64,000 nt of DNA, taken from NCBI RefSeq assembly GCF_017744045.1, contig NZ_JAGHRD010000001.1. One strand, written 5' to 3'. Each line of letters begins with the position of its first letter. Position 1 is the first letter of the stretch. A model generated the notes under the pieces. The model did not search any database and was not told the origin of the DNA. It saw nothing but the letters and a program-made list of their open reading frames with translations. The DNA comes from Pelagimonas sp017744045. GTDB taxonomy: Bacteria; Pseudomonadota; Alphaproteobacteria; Rhodobacterales; Rhodobacteraceae. This document shows, piece after piece, positions 36,544-44,406 of the stretch. Position numbers and translations under genes: made by a program.

Positions 36544-36983
36544 AGATCGGCCCCCTGCATCAGGTCATCCAGCGCATCCTGAAGCCCTGGCATCTTGTCC
36601 TGCAGCATCGCGACGAGCTCATCCTGGTAAGATTGCGCCAAGGGCACCAGATCCCGGACCATTTCAGTGCCCGATTCGGTCAATTCAAGCTGGAGCAGGC
36701 GGCGGTCATTTTCATCGACAGACTTGGTCAGATACCCCGCCTCCTCCAGCCGGCTGACTGCGCGGCTGACCTTGGACTTCTCCATACTGACACGCCGTTC
36801 TATGTCGCGCACAGATGTGCTGTCAGAATAGGCGAGGTTCACCAGAACCCGCCATTCGGCGATCGAGATGTCATATTTTTCACGATATTGCTGGGCAAGT
36901 TCGTTGCTGAGGCGCGACGCGACCACGGCAAATCGAAAGGGCAAATAGCGGTCCAGATCAAAGTCGGGCAATGGGGTCGACAT
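36540..36983 (-). CDS. MarR-family regulator of homogentisate genes (HmgR-like)
   Basis: 147 residues from the ATG at 36983. HTH residues SIAEWRVLVNLAYSDSTSVR and MEKSKVSRAVSRLEEAGYLT, wing SVDENDRRLLQLELTESG. Divergent from hmgA and translationally coupled to maiA; two operator-like palindromes lie in the shared promoter. HmgR-type repressors respond to pathway intermediates such as homogentisate; the ligand here is inferred. Confidence 0.9.
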   Translation of the reverse strand: MSTPLPDFDLDRYLPFRFAVVASRLSNELAQQYREKYDISIAEWRVLVNLAYSDSTSVRDIERRVSMEKSKVSRAVSRLEEAGYLTKSVDENDRRLLQLELTESGTEMVRDLVPLAQSYQDELVAMLQDKMPGLQDALDDLMQGADL

Positions 36984-37030
36984 GCAAGTTCTTCCACAAT
37001 CAGGGTTCGACAGAGATTGCCCCAAGAAAC

Positions 37031-37044
37031 GTTTCATTTGCAAC
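37031..37044. promoter_or_regulatory. MarR-type operator, hmgA distal site
   Basis: GTTTCATTTGCAAC, one base pair short of a perfect repeat and matching GTTnCnnnTGnAAC. It ends 8 bases before the hmgA -35 element and 29 bp upstream of the second site. CAACAA-AA-TTGTTG (37041-37054) overlaps it as a further inverted repeat. Confidence 0.6.
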
Positions 37045-37051
37045 AAAATTG

Positions 37052-37080
37052 TTGACATCGTTGCGAATGCAACGAATTAT
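37052..37080 (+). promoter_or_regulatory. hmgA promoter with operator filling the spacer
   Basis: TTGACA at 37052-37057 and AATTAT at 37075-37080 are separated by exactly 17 bp. The palindrome CGTTGCGAATGCAACG (37059-37074) occupies all but one base of that spacer, so a bound MarR protein would exclude RNA polymerase. Its core GTTGCGAATGCAAC matches the site class. Predicted start of transcription is near 37086, giving a short leader before the ATG at 37112. Confidence 0.7.
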
Positions 37081-37111
37081 GTGGCCAAAGATGAAGTTGG
37101 GAGGGACCAAG

Positions 37112-38470
37112 ATGACTCGTCATGAATTGCCCAGCGGGATGATCCGCGCCACGGACACAACCGGGACACATGAAGGTTATATGCCGGGTTTCGGCAATGA
37201 CTTTGAAACCGAGGCGCTGCCCGGGGCGCTGCCGCAGGGCATGAACTCCCCTCAGCGCTGCAATTATGGTCTGTATGGCGAACAGCTGTCTGGCACAGCC
37301 TTTACCGCGCCCAGCCACCAGAACGAACGCACTTGGTGCTATCGTATCCGTCCCTCGGTCAAACATTCCTCGCGCTATTCCAAGATCGACCTGCCGCTCT
37401 GGAAATCCGCCCCATGTGTTGACCCGGACGTGATTTCTTTGGGCCAGTACCGTTGGGATCCAGTCCCACATGGTGAAGACCTGACATGGCTGACCGGCAT
37501 GCGTACCATGACCACAGCCGGGGATGTGAACACCCAGGTCGGCATGGCAACCCATATCTATCTGGTCAATGAGAGCATGGTAGATAGCTATTTCTTTTCC
37601 GCCGACAGCGAGTTGCTGGTTGTTCCGCAGGAAGGCAAGCTGCGCTTTTGCACCGAACTGGGTGTGATCGACATCGAACCACAGGAAATTGCGATCATTC
37701 CGCGCGGGCTTGTCTACCGGGTTGAGGTTCTCGAAGGGCCCTGCCGTGGTTTTGTCTGCGAAAATTATGGTCAGAAATTCGAACTGCCGGGCCGTGGCCC
37801 GATTGGCGCAAACTGCATGGCCAACCGCCGCGATTTCAAAACACCTGTCGCCGCTTACGAAGACCGTGAAACCCCCTCAAAATTGACCATCAAATGGTGT
37901 GGCCAGTTCCACGAATGCGAAATTCCGCAATCACCGCTGGATGTGGTTGCCTGGCACGGCAATTACGTGCCGGTGAAATATGATCTCAAAACCTATTGCC
38001 CGGTCGGCTCGATCCTGTTTGATCACCCGGATCCTTCGATCTTTACCGTTCTGACCGCGCCTTCTGGCGTGCCGGGCACGGCCAATATCGACTTTGTCTT
38101 GTTCCGCGAACGCTGGATGGTGATGGAAGACACCTTCCGCCCGCCTTGGTATCACAAGAACATCATGTCCGAGCTTATGGGGAACATCTATGGCCAGTAT
38201 GATGCCAAGCCTCAGGGCTTTATCCCCGGTGGTGTGAGCCTGCATAATATGATGCTGCCGCATGGGCCGGATCGTGATGCCTTTGACAAAGCGTCTTACT
38301 CCGAGCTGCAGCCCGAGAAGCTGGACAACACCATGTCCTTCATGTTCGAAACGCGCTTCCCGCAGCACTTGACGCCATTTGCCGCCAATGAGGCACCGCT
38401 ACAGGATGACTATATCGACTGCTGGAAAACGATCGAAAAGAAATTCGACGGAACGCCTGGTAAGAAATAA
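37112..38470 (+). CDS. hmgA: Homogentisate 1,2-dioxygenase
   Basis: 452 residues from the ATG at 37112 (GGAGGG upstream). Ring-cleaving non-heme iron enzyme of tyrosine/phenylalanine degradation giving maleylacetoacetate. Family marks: YMPGFGNDFETEALPGALP, NYGLYGEQLSGTAFTAP, and the iron ligands in FRPPWYHKNIMSELMGNIYG and HNMMLPHGPD. First gene of a rightward cluster; its promoter carries MarR operators. Confidence 0.97.
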   Translation: MTRHELPSGMIRATDTTGTHEGYMPGFGNDFETEALPGALPQGMNSPQRCNYGLYGEQLSGTAFTAPSHQNERTWCYRIRPSVKHSSRYSKIDLPLWKSAPCVDPDVISLGQYRWDPVPHGEDLTWLTGMRTMTTAGDVNTQVGMATHIYLVNESMVDSYFFSADSELLVVPQEGKLRFCTELGVIDIEPQEIAIIPRGLVYRVEVLEGPCRGFVCENYGQKFELPGRGPIGANCMANRRDFKTPVAAYEDRETPSKLTIKWCGQFHECEIPQSPLDVVAWHGNYVPVKYDLKTYCPVGSILFDHPDPSIFTVLTAPSGVPGTANIDFVLFRERWMVMEDTFRPPWYHKNIMSELMGNIYGQYDAKPQGFIPGGVSLHNMMLPHGPDRDAFDKASYSELQPEKLDNTMSFMFETRFPQHLTPFAANEAPLQDDYIDCWKTIEKKFDGTPGKK

Positions 38471-38492
38471 GTGCGTAAAGGGGCACTGCCCC

Positions 38493-38570
38493 GGTGCCAA
38501 TGTGACTCTAGCATTGGCACCCGACGCATTCAGACCCCCGGGGCATTACTGCCAATAGGACACCGGGGGT
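38493..38570 (+). other. Two hairpins between hmgA and fahA
   Basis: GGTGCCAATG / CATTGGCACC (38493-38502, 38512-38521) and ACCCCCGG / CCGGGGGT (38534-38541, 38563-38570) lie in the 124 bp gap. Neither has a T-run, so they look more like mRNA processing or stability elements than terminators. Confidence 0.5.
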
Positions 38571-38594
38571 GATCATTCACATGAAAGGGACATC

Positions 38595-39854
38595 ATGCCT
38601 TTGATGAAATCTTGGGTCGAAAGCGCGAACACGCCCGAGACCGATTTTCCACTCAACAACCTGCCCTATGGGTCGTTTCGTACCGAAGATGGCGAGGCCC
38701 ATTGCGGCGTGGCCATTGGCGATATGATCCTGGACGTAACCGCCTTGGAAGAGGATGGGTTGCTGATGGCGAGTGAAGAAGAGGACGAAGTGTTCTTTTT
38801 CGGCGATTGGACCGAGTTCATGGCGCTGGGCCCGGATGTCTGGTCGGCGTTTCGTGCCCAGATCACCAAGCTGCTTTCGGCTGAAAACGGTGACGCGCCG
38901 GAACTGGTCAATTATCTGGTGCCGCAGGTCGGCACCGAGATGTTGATGCCGTTTTCGGTCAGTGAATACACTGATTTCTATGCCGGCAAGAACCACGCCT
39001 TTAACGTCGGAACCATGTTCCGCGGGCCGGAAAATGCGCTGCCGCCCAACTGGCTGTCGATCCCTATCGGCTATAACGGTCGCGCCTCGTCTGTTGTTGT
39101 CTCCGGCACCGATGTGCGCCGTCCCTGGGGCCAACTGAAGGGTCCAAATGACGACCTGCCGCGTTTTGCCCCTTGCGCGCGTTTTGACCTGGAGTTGGAA
39201 ATGGGGGCAATTGTCGGCACCCCATCCGAAGGCATGGTCAGCGTTCAGGAAGCTGACGATATGATCTTTGGCTATGTGCTGCTGAACGATTGGTCGGCGC
39301 GCGATATCCAGGCCTGGGAATATCAGCCGCTTGGCCCGTTCCAGGCCAAAGCGACCGCGACCAGTGTCAGCCCGTGGATCGTCACCAAAGCAGCTTTGGA
39401 AGGGTTCCGCACCTCTACTCCAGACCGTGAGCGCGAGTTGCTGCCCTATCTGCAGGAGCCAGGCCCGATGCTGTATGACATCGAGCTTGCCGTGACCCTT
39501 GCCCCGGAAGGTAAAGACGCCACAACCATCGCGCGCACAAACTATAACGAGATGTATTATTCAGCGGCCCAGCAGCTGTGCCATCATACGACATCTGGCT
39601 GCGCGATGAATACTGGCGACTTGCTCGGTTCCGGAACCATTTCTGGACCCGAAAAGGAAAACCGCGGATCGCTTCTGGAACTGAGCTGGGGTGGCAAAGA
39701 GCCGTTGACCCTTGATACCGGCGAGACACGCAGCTTCCTCGAAGACGGCGACACATTGACCCTGACAGGCCATGCCCAGGGTGATGGGTTCCGCATCGGG
39801 TTTGGCAGCTGCACCGGAACCATCCTCCCCGCTGGTGAAAACAAGCACGCCTAA
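38595..39854 (+). CDS. fahA: Fumarylacetoacetase
   Basis: 419 residues. Hydrolyses fumarylacetoacetate to fumarate and acetoacetate, last step of the pathway. Metal and active-site motifs: YTDFYAGKNHAFNVGTMFRG, CARFDLELEMGAIVG, LLNDWSARDIQAWEY and the C-terminal SGTISGPEKENRGSLLEL. AAAGGGA lies upstream of the ATG. Confidence 0.97.
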   Translation: MPLMKSWVESANTPETDFPLNNLPYGSFRTEDGEAHCGVAIGDMILDVTALEEDGLLMASEEEDEVFFFGDWTEFMALGPDVWSAFRAQITKLLSAENGDAPELVNYLVPQVGTEMLMPFSVSEYTDFYAGKNHAFNVGTMFRGPENALPPNWLSIPIGYNGRASSVVVSGTDVRRPWGQLKGPNDDLPRFAPCARFDLELEMGAIVGTPSEGMVSVQEADDMIFGYVLLNDWSARDIQAWEYQPLGPFQAKATATSVSPWIVTKAALEGFRTSTPDRERELLPYLQEPGPMLYDIELAVTLAPEGKDATTIARTNYNEMYYSAAQQLCHHTTSGCAMNTGDLLGSGTISGPEKENRGSLLELSWGGKEPLTLDTGETRSFLEDGDTLTLTGHAQGDGFRIGFGSCTGTILPAGENKHA

Positions 39855-39930
39855 GTTTCTTCTTGGAAACAATACTCCCGCCGGAGGCATCCAACCCCGC
39901 GTCCGGCACCGACATTCGAAAGGAATTACC

Positions 39931-40881
39931 ATGGCCAAGGCCTTTGCCTCCGCAGGCGATATGGAAGAAAAGAAAACCTCCTTTACCAAAGTGGGCGAGG
40001 GTCTCTATGCCTTCACCGCTGAAGGGGATCCAAATACCGGTGTGATCATCGGTGATGACAGCGTCATGATCGTCGAGGCGCAGGCAACCCCGCGTCTGGC
40101 CCGCAAAGTGATCGAGCATGTGCGCGAAGTCACCGACAAGCCGATCAGCCACCTCGTTCTGACCCATTACCACGCCGTGCGCGTGCTGGGCGCGTCCGCT
40201 TATGGTGCCCGCGAGATCATCATGTCAGACACCGCGCGTGCCATGGTCGCTGAACGCGGGGCCGAGGATTGGGCCAGTGAATTTGATCGCTTCCCGCGTC
40301 TCTTTCAGGGGCATGAGGAAATCCCGGGCCTGACCTGGCCAACCACAACCTTCAGCGATTCTATGACCGTCTATCTGGGCAATCGCCGCGTTGACATCAT
40401 GCATTTGGGCCGCGCCCACACGGCCGGGGACGCCGTGGTTTGGGTGCCGGATCAAGAGGTGATGTTCACCGGTGACATCGTCGAATACCACTCTGCCTGC
40501 TATTGCGGCGACGGTCATTTTGGCGATTGGGAAGAGACCCTGATGAACATCGCATCCTTTGAACCCAAAAGCATCGCGCCGGGCCGGGGGGATGCGTTGG
40601 TTGGTGAAGAGATGGTGGAAAAGGCCATTGCCGCTACCGCAGATTTTGTTCGCTCGACCTACAAACCGGTGGAAAAAGTCGTCGCCCGTGGTGGATCGTT
40701 GAAAGAAGCCTGGGACGCGGTGCGCGCCTCCTGTGACGAGAAGTTCAAAGATTACGCCATCTACGAACACTGCCTGCCCTTCAACGTGGCCCGCGCCTAT
40801 GACGAAGCCCGCGGTATCGACACGCCCCGCGTCTGGACTGCGGAGCGCGACAAGGAAATGTGGGAAGCGCTGCAAGGTTAA
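39931..40881 (+). CDS. Metallo-beta-lactamase-fold protein with altered metal motif
   Basis: 316 residues from the ATG at 39931 (AAAGGA upstream). MBL fold: residues 79-84 read HYHAVR where the classical motif is HxHxDH, so the Asp and last His are replaced by Val and Arg. His163 (RAHTAGD) and Asp182 (FTGDIVEYHSA) keep other ligand positions, and a Cys/His-rich stretch CYCGDGH (190-196) is nearby. At most one metal site looks intact. Lies between fahA and an FAD monooxygenase in the homogentisate operon; function unknown. Confidence 0.85.
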   Translation: MAKAFASAGDMEEKKTSFTKVGEGLYAFTAEGDPNTGVIIGDDSVMIVEAQATPRLARKVIEHVREVTDKPISHLVLTHYHAVRVLGASAYGAREIIMSDTARAMVAERGAEDWASEFDRFPRLFQGHEEIPGLTWPTTTFSDSMTVYLGNRRVDIMHLGRAHTAGDAVVWVPDQEVMFTGDIVEYHSACYCGDGHFGDWEETLMNIASFEPKSIAPGRGDALVGEEMVEKAIAATADFVRSTYKPVEKVVARGGSLKEAWDAVRASCDEKFKDYAIYEHCLPFNVARAYDEARGIDTPRVWTAERDKEMWEALQG

Positions 40882-40965
40882 GAGCGATGGTGGGGTAAAA
40901 CCCCACCCTACATCTGCTTTGGCAAGGGAAACGCGCCTTTGCCCGTCGGAAAAGGAGGAGCCGAT

Positions 40966-42594
40966 ATGTTCCAAGACCGTTATTCACTGGCGTTCAAGCT
41001 CTACCCGTATGAGCGCAGTGCGGATCAAGATGCAGACAGCCCGGTGCGCCATCCGGTTGTTGTGATGGGAGGAGGCCCCATCGGGGTTGCCATGGCTCTG
41101 GATCTCGGCTTGCAAGGGATTCCGGTGGTTGTGCTGGACGACCACGAAGGCATTGGCATGGGGTCGCGCGCCATTTGCTTTGCCAAGCGGAGCATGGAAA
41201 TTGCCGGACGTTATGGCTGCGGCGAACCGATGCTCGACAAGGGCGTGGTCTGGAACCTCGGCAAAGTCTTTCACAAGGAAGGCAAGGTTTTCGAATTCAA
41301 CCTGCTGCCTGAAGAGGGCCACAAATACCCGGCCTTCATCAATCTCCAGCAACCCTATTTCGAAAAGTTCCTCGTCGATCGTGTGCGTGAGGCGCAGGCC
41401 GCCGGTGCACCGATCGAGTTGCGCGGCAAAAACCGCGTCGATTCCGTCACCGAGTTTGACGATTACATCGAGTTGCAGATCACCACGCCGGATGGCGAAT
41501 ACAAGCTGCAGGCGGATTGGCTGATTGGCGCCGATGGGGCGTCTAGCCCGTTGCGCGGCATGTTGGGGCTGGATTTCGAAGGGCGGGTCTTTGAAGACAG
41601 CTTCTTGATCGCGGATATCAAGATGACCGCTGATTTCCCCACCGAACGCTGGTTCTGGTTTGAACCTACACATGGTTCCGGGGCCTCGACGTTGTTGCAC
41701 AAGCAGCCTGACGACACGTGGCGGATCGACTTTCAGATCGGCTGGGACGTGGATCGCAAGGAAGAGATGAAAGAGGAAAACATCCGTGCGCGGCTGGATG
41801 CCATGTTGGGCGATGTTGAATACGAAATGGTCTGGTCCTCGATCTATACGTTCCAATGCAAGCGCATGGATCAATTCCGCCATGGCCGGGTGATCTTTGC
41901 CGGAGACAGCGCGCATCAGGTGTCACCTTTTGGCGCGCGCGGGGCGAATTCCGGCATGCAGGATGTGGACAATCTAGGCTGGAAGCTTGGCATGGTAATC
42001 CGGGGCGAAGCCCCCGAACGCCTGATCGACACCTATTCCGAAGAGCGGGTTTATGGCGCGGATGAGAATATTCTCAACTCCACCCGGGCAACCGATTTCA
42101 TCACGCCTAAATCAAAGGTCAGCCACACGTTCCGCAATGCAGTGCTGAGCCTTGCGGGGGATTATGAATTCGCCCGGCCTTTGGTCAATTCGGGTCGTTT
42201 GTCGGTGCCCTGCACCTATGACGGGCTGTCCCTGAACGGGCCTGATGATTTGACGGGCGGCCCTGCGCGAACACGTGTCGGCAGCGCCTGCCCGGACGCG
42301 CCTTTGGGTGCGGGCTTTCTGTTGTCGCAATTGGGTAATGGGTTCCAGATCCTGACCATTGACGCGGATGCGCCTGACGAGATCACGGTTGACGGTGTGA
42401 CGGCCAAACGACTGGCCATCACGGCCTCTGACGATGCGACAGGTGCACTGGCTGAGCGTTATTTGGGCGATGCGGCTTCTGCCGTGTATCTGATCCGCCC
42501 CGACCAACATGTTGCAGCGCGTTGGGATCGTTTTGATGAACAAGCCGTGCAGGCGGCACTTCAGATAGCTTGCGGCAAGGAGGTGGCAGCATGA
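40966..42594 (+). CDS. FAD-dependent aromatic monooxygenase (MhpA/PheA-like)
   Basis: 542 residues from the ATG at 40966 (AAAGGAGGA upstream). Class A flavoprotein: N-terminal dinucleotide motif VVVMGGGPIGVAMALDLGLQ, the DG motif ADWLIGADGASSPLRGML, the GD motif FAGDSAHQVSPFGARGANSG, and a thioredoxin-like C-terminal domain. Such enzymes hydroxylate phenolic rings. In this operon it probably feeds a hydroxylated aromatic into the homogentisate route, for example from a hydroxyphenylacetate-type precursor; substrate not determined. Confidence 0.88.
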   Translation: MFQDRYSLAFKLYPYERSADQDADSPVRHPVVVMGGGPIGVAMALDLGLQGIPVVVLDDHEGIGMGSRAICFAKRSMEIAGRYGCGEPMLDKGVVWNLGKVFHKEGKVFEFNLLPEEGHKYPAFINLQQPYFEKFLVDRVREAQAAGAPIELRGKNRVDSVTEFDDYIELQITTPDGEYKLQADWLIGADGASSPLRGMLGLDFEGRVFEDSFLIADIKMTADFPTERWFWFEPTHGSGASTLLHKQPDDTWRIDFQIGWDVDRKEEMKEENIRARLDAMLGDVEYEMVWSSIYTFQCKRMDQFRHGRVIFAGDSAHQVSPFGARGANSGMQDVDNLGWKLGMVIRGEAPERLIDTYSEERVYGADENILNSTRATDFITPKSKVSHTFRNAVLSLAGDYEFARPLVNSGRLSVPCTYDGLSLNGPDDLTGGPARTRVGSACPDAPLGAGFLLSQLGNGFQILTIDADAPDEITVDGVTAKRLAITASDDATGALAERYLGDAASAVYLIRPDQHVAARWDRFDEQAVQAALQIACGKEVAA

Positions 42595-42791
42595 CCAGCG
42601 TGAACACCAAACCCAATTTCGCCGATCCAGACGGGTTTTATGCCAAGTTGATCGAAGCCCATGACGGGCTCAGTGATGAGGAAAGCGCAGCCCTGAACGC
42701 GCGTTTGATCCTGATCCTGTCCAATCATATTGGTGACAGCGACGTTTTGAATGATGCTATGACAATGGCTCGAAACGCAGGTCAGGGCTAA
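42591..42791 (+). CDS. DUF2783 small protein
   Basis: 66 residues from the ATG that overlaps the monooxygenase stop (ATGA). Matches the DUF2783 type (FADPDGFYAKLIEAHDGLSD, LNARLILILSNHIGD), a small helical protein found directly after such monooxygenases. Coupling suggests it works with the enzyme as a subunit or partner. Ends head-on with the histidine-kinase gene, overlapping it by 4 bases. Confidence 0.8.
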   Translation: MTSVNTKPNFADPDGFYAKLIEAHDGLSDEESAALNARLILILSNHIGDSDVLNDAMTMARNAGQG

Positions 42792-43738
42792 GCAAAGTCG
42801 ATCTCGAACCGGGTGCCGGTCTGGCTGGGAACCAACGCGATTTCTCCGCGATGGGCGTGCAGAATACTGCGCACAACAGCCAGACCCATACCAGTTCCGC
42901 CACTTTCCCGCTTGGTGGTGAAAAAGGGTTCGAATATCCGCGCCGCGTTGCCATCGGATATGCCGCTGCCGTCATCCTGCAGGGTGAGCTGGCCGGCGGT
43001 CGCCACCAGTTGAACTGTCTGTGCGCCGTGTTCTGCCGCATTGCGCAGGAGCTGAGACAGGATAATCGCCATGCCTTTCCCTGAAATGGGAAACCGGGTG
43101 GCGTCACCTTCCAAGGTGAGCGTCAAATTCGGGTGATCGCCCTGCAATTCGGCGATCACCTCGGAAATGTCGCAATTTCCCAAATAGCGCACTTCGCGGG
43201 CCTGAGCTGCCTCGCGCAAGGCCTCAAGCTGGGCTTCCATTTGCAGGCGCGCACCGTTGATTTGTTCCAAAAGAACCCGGTTATCTGCGCAGAGTTCAGG
43301 ATCATCTGACAGCAGTTCAACCGCTGCCCGAATGGCCGAAACCGGCGTTTTCAGCTCATGGGTGACATGATCGGTGTAGGAGCGGATCGTCGCCTCGCGG
43401 TCCCGTAGGGCTTCGGCCATGGAAATCACGCCGCGCGCGGTTGTGTCGATCTCTTTGGTGCCGAAATGGCGCGGGGCTGGGGCGTCTTGGCCCTGCTCTT
43501 GCGCGGCAGCATAGGTTTCCAGATCATGGATCGGGCGTAACAAGAGACGGACAAGCAACCAGCCCGGCACGGCGGTGATGGCCGCAATGATCACACCCAG
43601 GATCATCGCCGCCTGACGAAATCCAATCTCTGGCCCCAAATAGCGCAAGGCGATGAGGCCCAGAAAGGACAAGACCAAAGTTCCGGCAAGGGCCCCGCCG
43701 ATAACCAGGCCAAGCGACGGGCGCCATTTTCGGGTCAT
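42788..43738 (-). CDS. Sensor histidine kinase
   Basis: 316 residues. Two membrane helices (LGLVIGGALAGTLVLSFLGL, AAMILGVIIAAITAVPGWLL) with a very short periplasmic loop, HAMP-like region, the H-box SYTDHVTHELKTPVSAI with the phosphoacceptor His, and the N, F/G boxes (LLRNAAEH, DDGSGISDGNAARIFEPFFT, GGTGMGLAVV). The small outside loop suggests intramembrane or cytoplasmic sensing. Coupled to the response regulator by a 4-base overlap. Confidence 0.93.
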   Translation of the reverse strand: MTRKWRPSLGLVIGGALAGTLVLSFLGLIALRYLGPEIGFRQAAMILGVIIAAITAVPGWLLVRLLLRPIHDLETYAAAQEQGQDAPAPRHFGTKEIDTTARGVISMAEALRDREATIRSYTDHVTHELKTPVSAIRAAVELLSDDPELCADNRVLLEQINGARLQMEAQLEALREAAQAREVRYLGNCDISEVIAELQGDHPNLTLTLEGDATRFPISGKGMAIILSQLLRNAAEHGAQTVQLVATAGQLTLQDDGSGISDGNAARIFEPFFTTKRESGGTGMGLAVVRSILHAHRGEIALVPSQTGTRFEIDFA

Positions 43739-44406
43739 GTGCAGGACCCCAAACGAATACCTTGGCCATGCACGGTTTCAATCGCGTCGGGGCATCCGGC
43801 GTCGGACAGTTTGCGCCGCAAGTTGCGCAAATGGCTGTCGAGCGTGCGATCTGATACCTCGCTCCGTGCGCCCCAGATTTCGGCCACAAGATGGGCGCGC
43901 GACAGCATCTTGCCGGGGCTTTTCATAAACAGGTCGAGCAAGGAAAACTCGGTACCGGTCAGGGCAATGTTTGCACCTGCGACCTCAACCTGACGAGCTT
44001 CGACATGCAAAGTGATCTGCCCCTGATGCCGCGTCTTTTGCGCCACCCCGCCCATGCGTTTCAAAATTGCGCGCACACGGGCCACCAGCTCGCGCGGGGA
44101 AAAGGGTTTGGTCACATAGTCATCCGCGCCAAGCTCTAACCCAACAATGCGATCAATCTCATCGTCGCGGGCAGTCAGGAACAGGATCGGCACTTCGGAC
44201 GTGGCGCGGATCTTGCGGCAAACTTCGAACCCGTCCATTTCTGGCAGTCCGACATCCAGCACGATCAGTTCGGGTTCTTCGCGCAGGGCGTGGGTCAGGG
44301 CGATTTTACCGTCCGAGGCGGTGATCACCTGATACCCGGCCCGTTCCAGCGCAATACGCACCAGATCACGCAATCGGGCATCGTCATCCACAACCAAAAT
44401 ACTCAT
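43735..44406 (-). CDS. OmpR-family response regulator
   Basis: 223 residues. Receiver domain with acidic pocket DDDARLRD, phosphoacceptor Asp in VLDVGLPEMDGFEV and Lys in YVTKPFSPRELVARV; C-terminal winged helix (LSRAHLVAEIWGARSEVSDR, LDSHLRNLRRKLSD). Middle gene of the three-gene operon; pairs with the kinase. CreB/CreC-like in general layout. Confidence 0.94.
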   Translation of the reverse strand: MSILVVDDDARLRDLVRIALERAGYQVITASDGKIALTHALREEPELIVLDVGLPEMDGFEVCRKIRATSEVPILFLTARDDEIDRIVGLELGADDYVTKPFSPRELVARVRAILKRMGGVAQKTRHQGQITLHVEARQVEVAGANIALTGTEFSLLDLFMKSPGKMLSRAHLVAEIWGARSEVSDRTLDSHLRNLRRKLSDAGCPDAIETVHGQGIRLGSCT

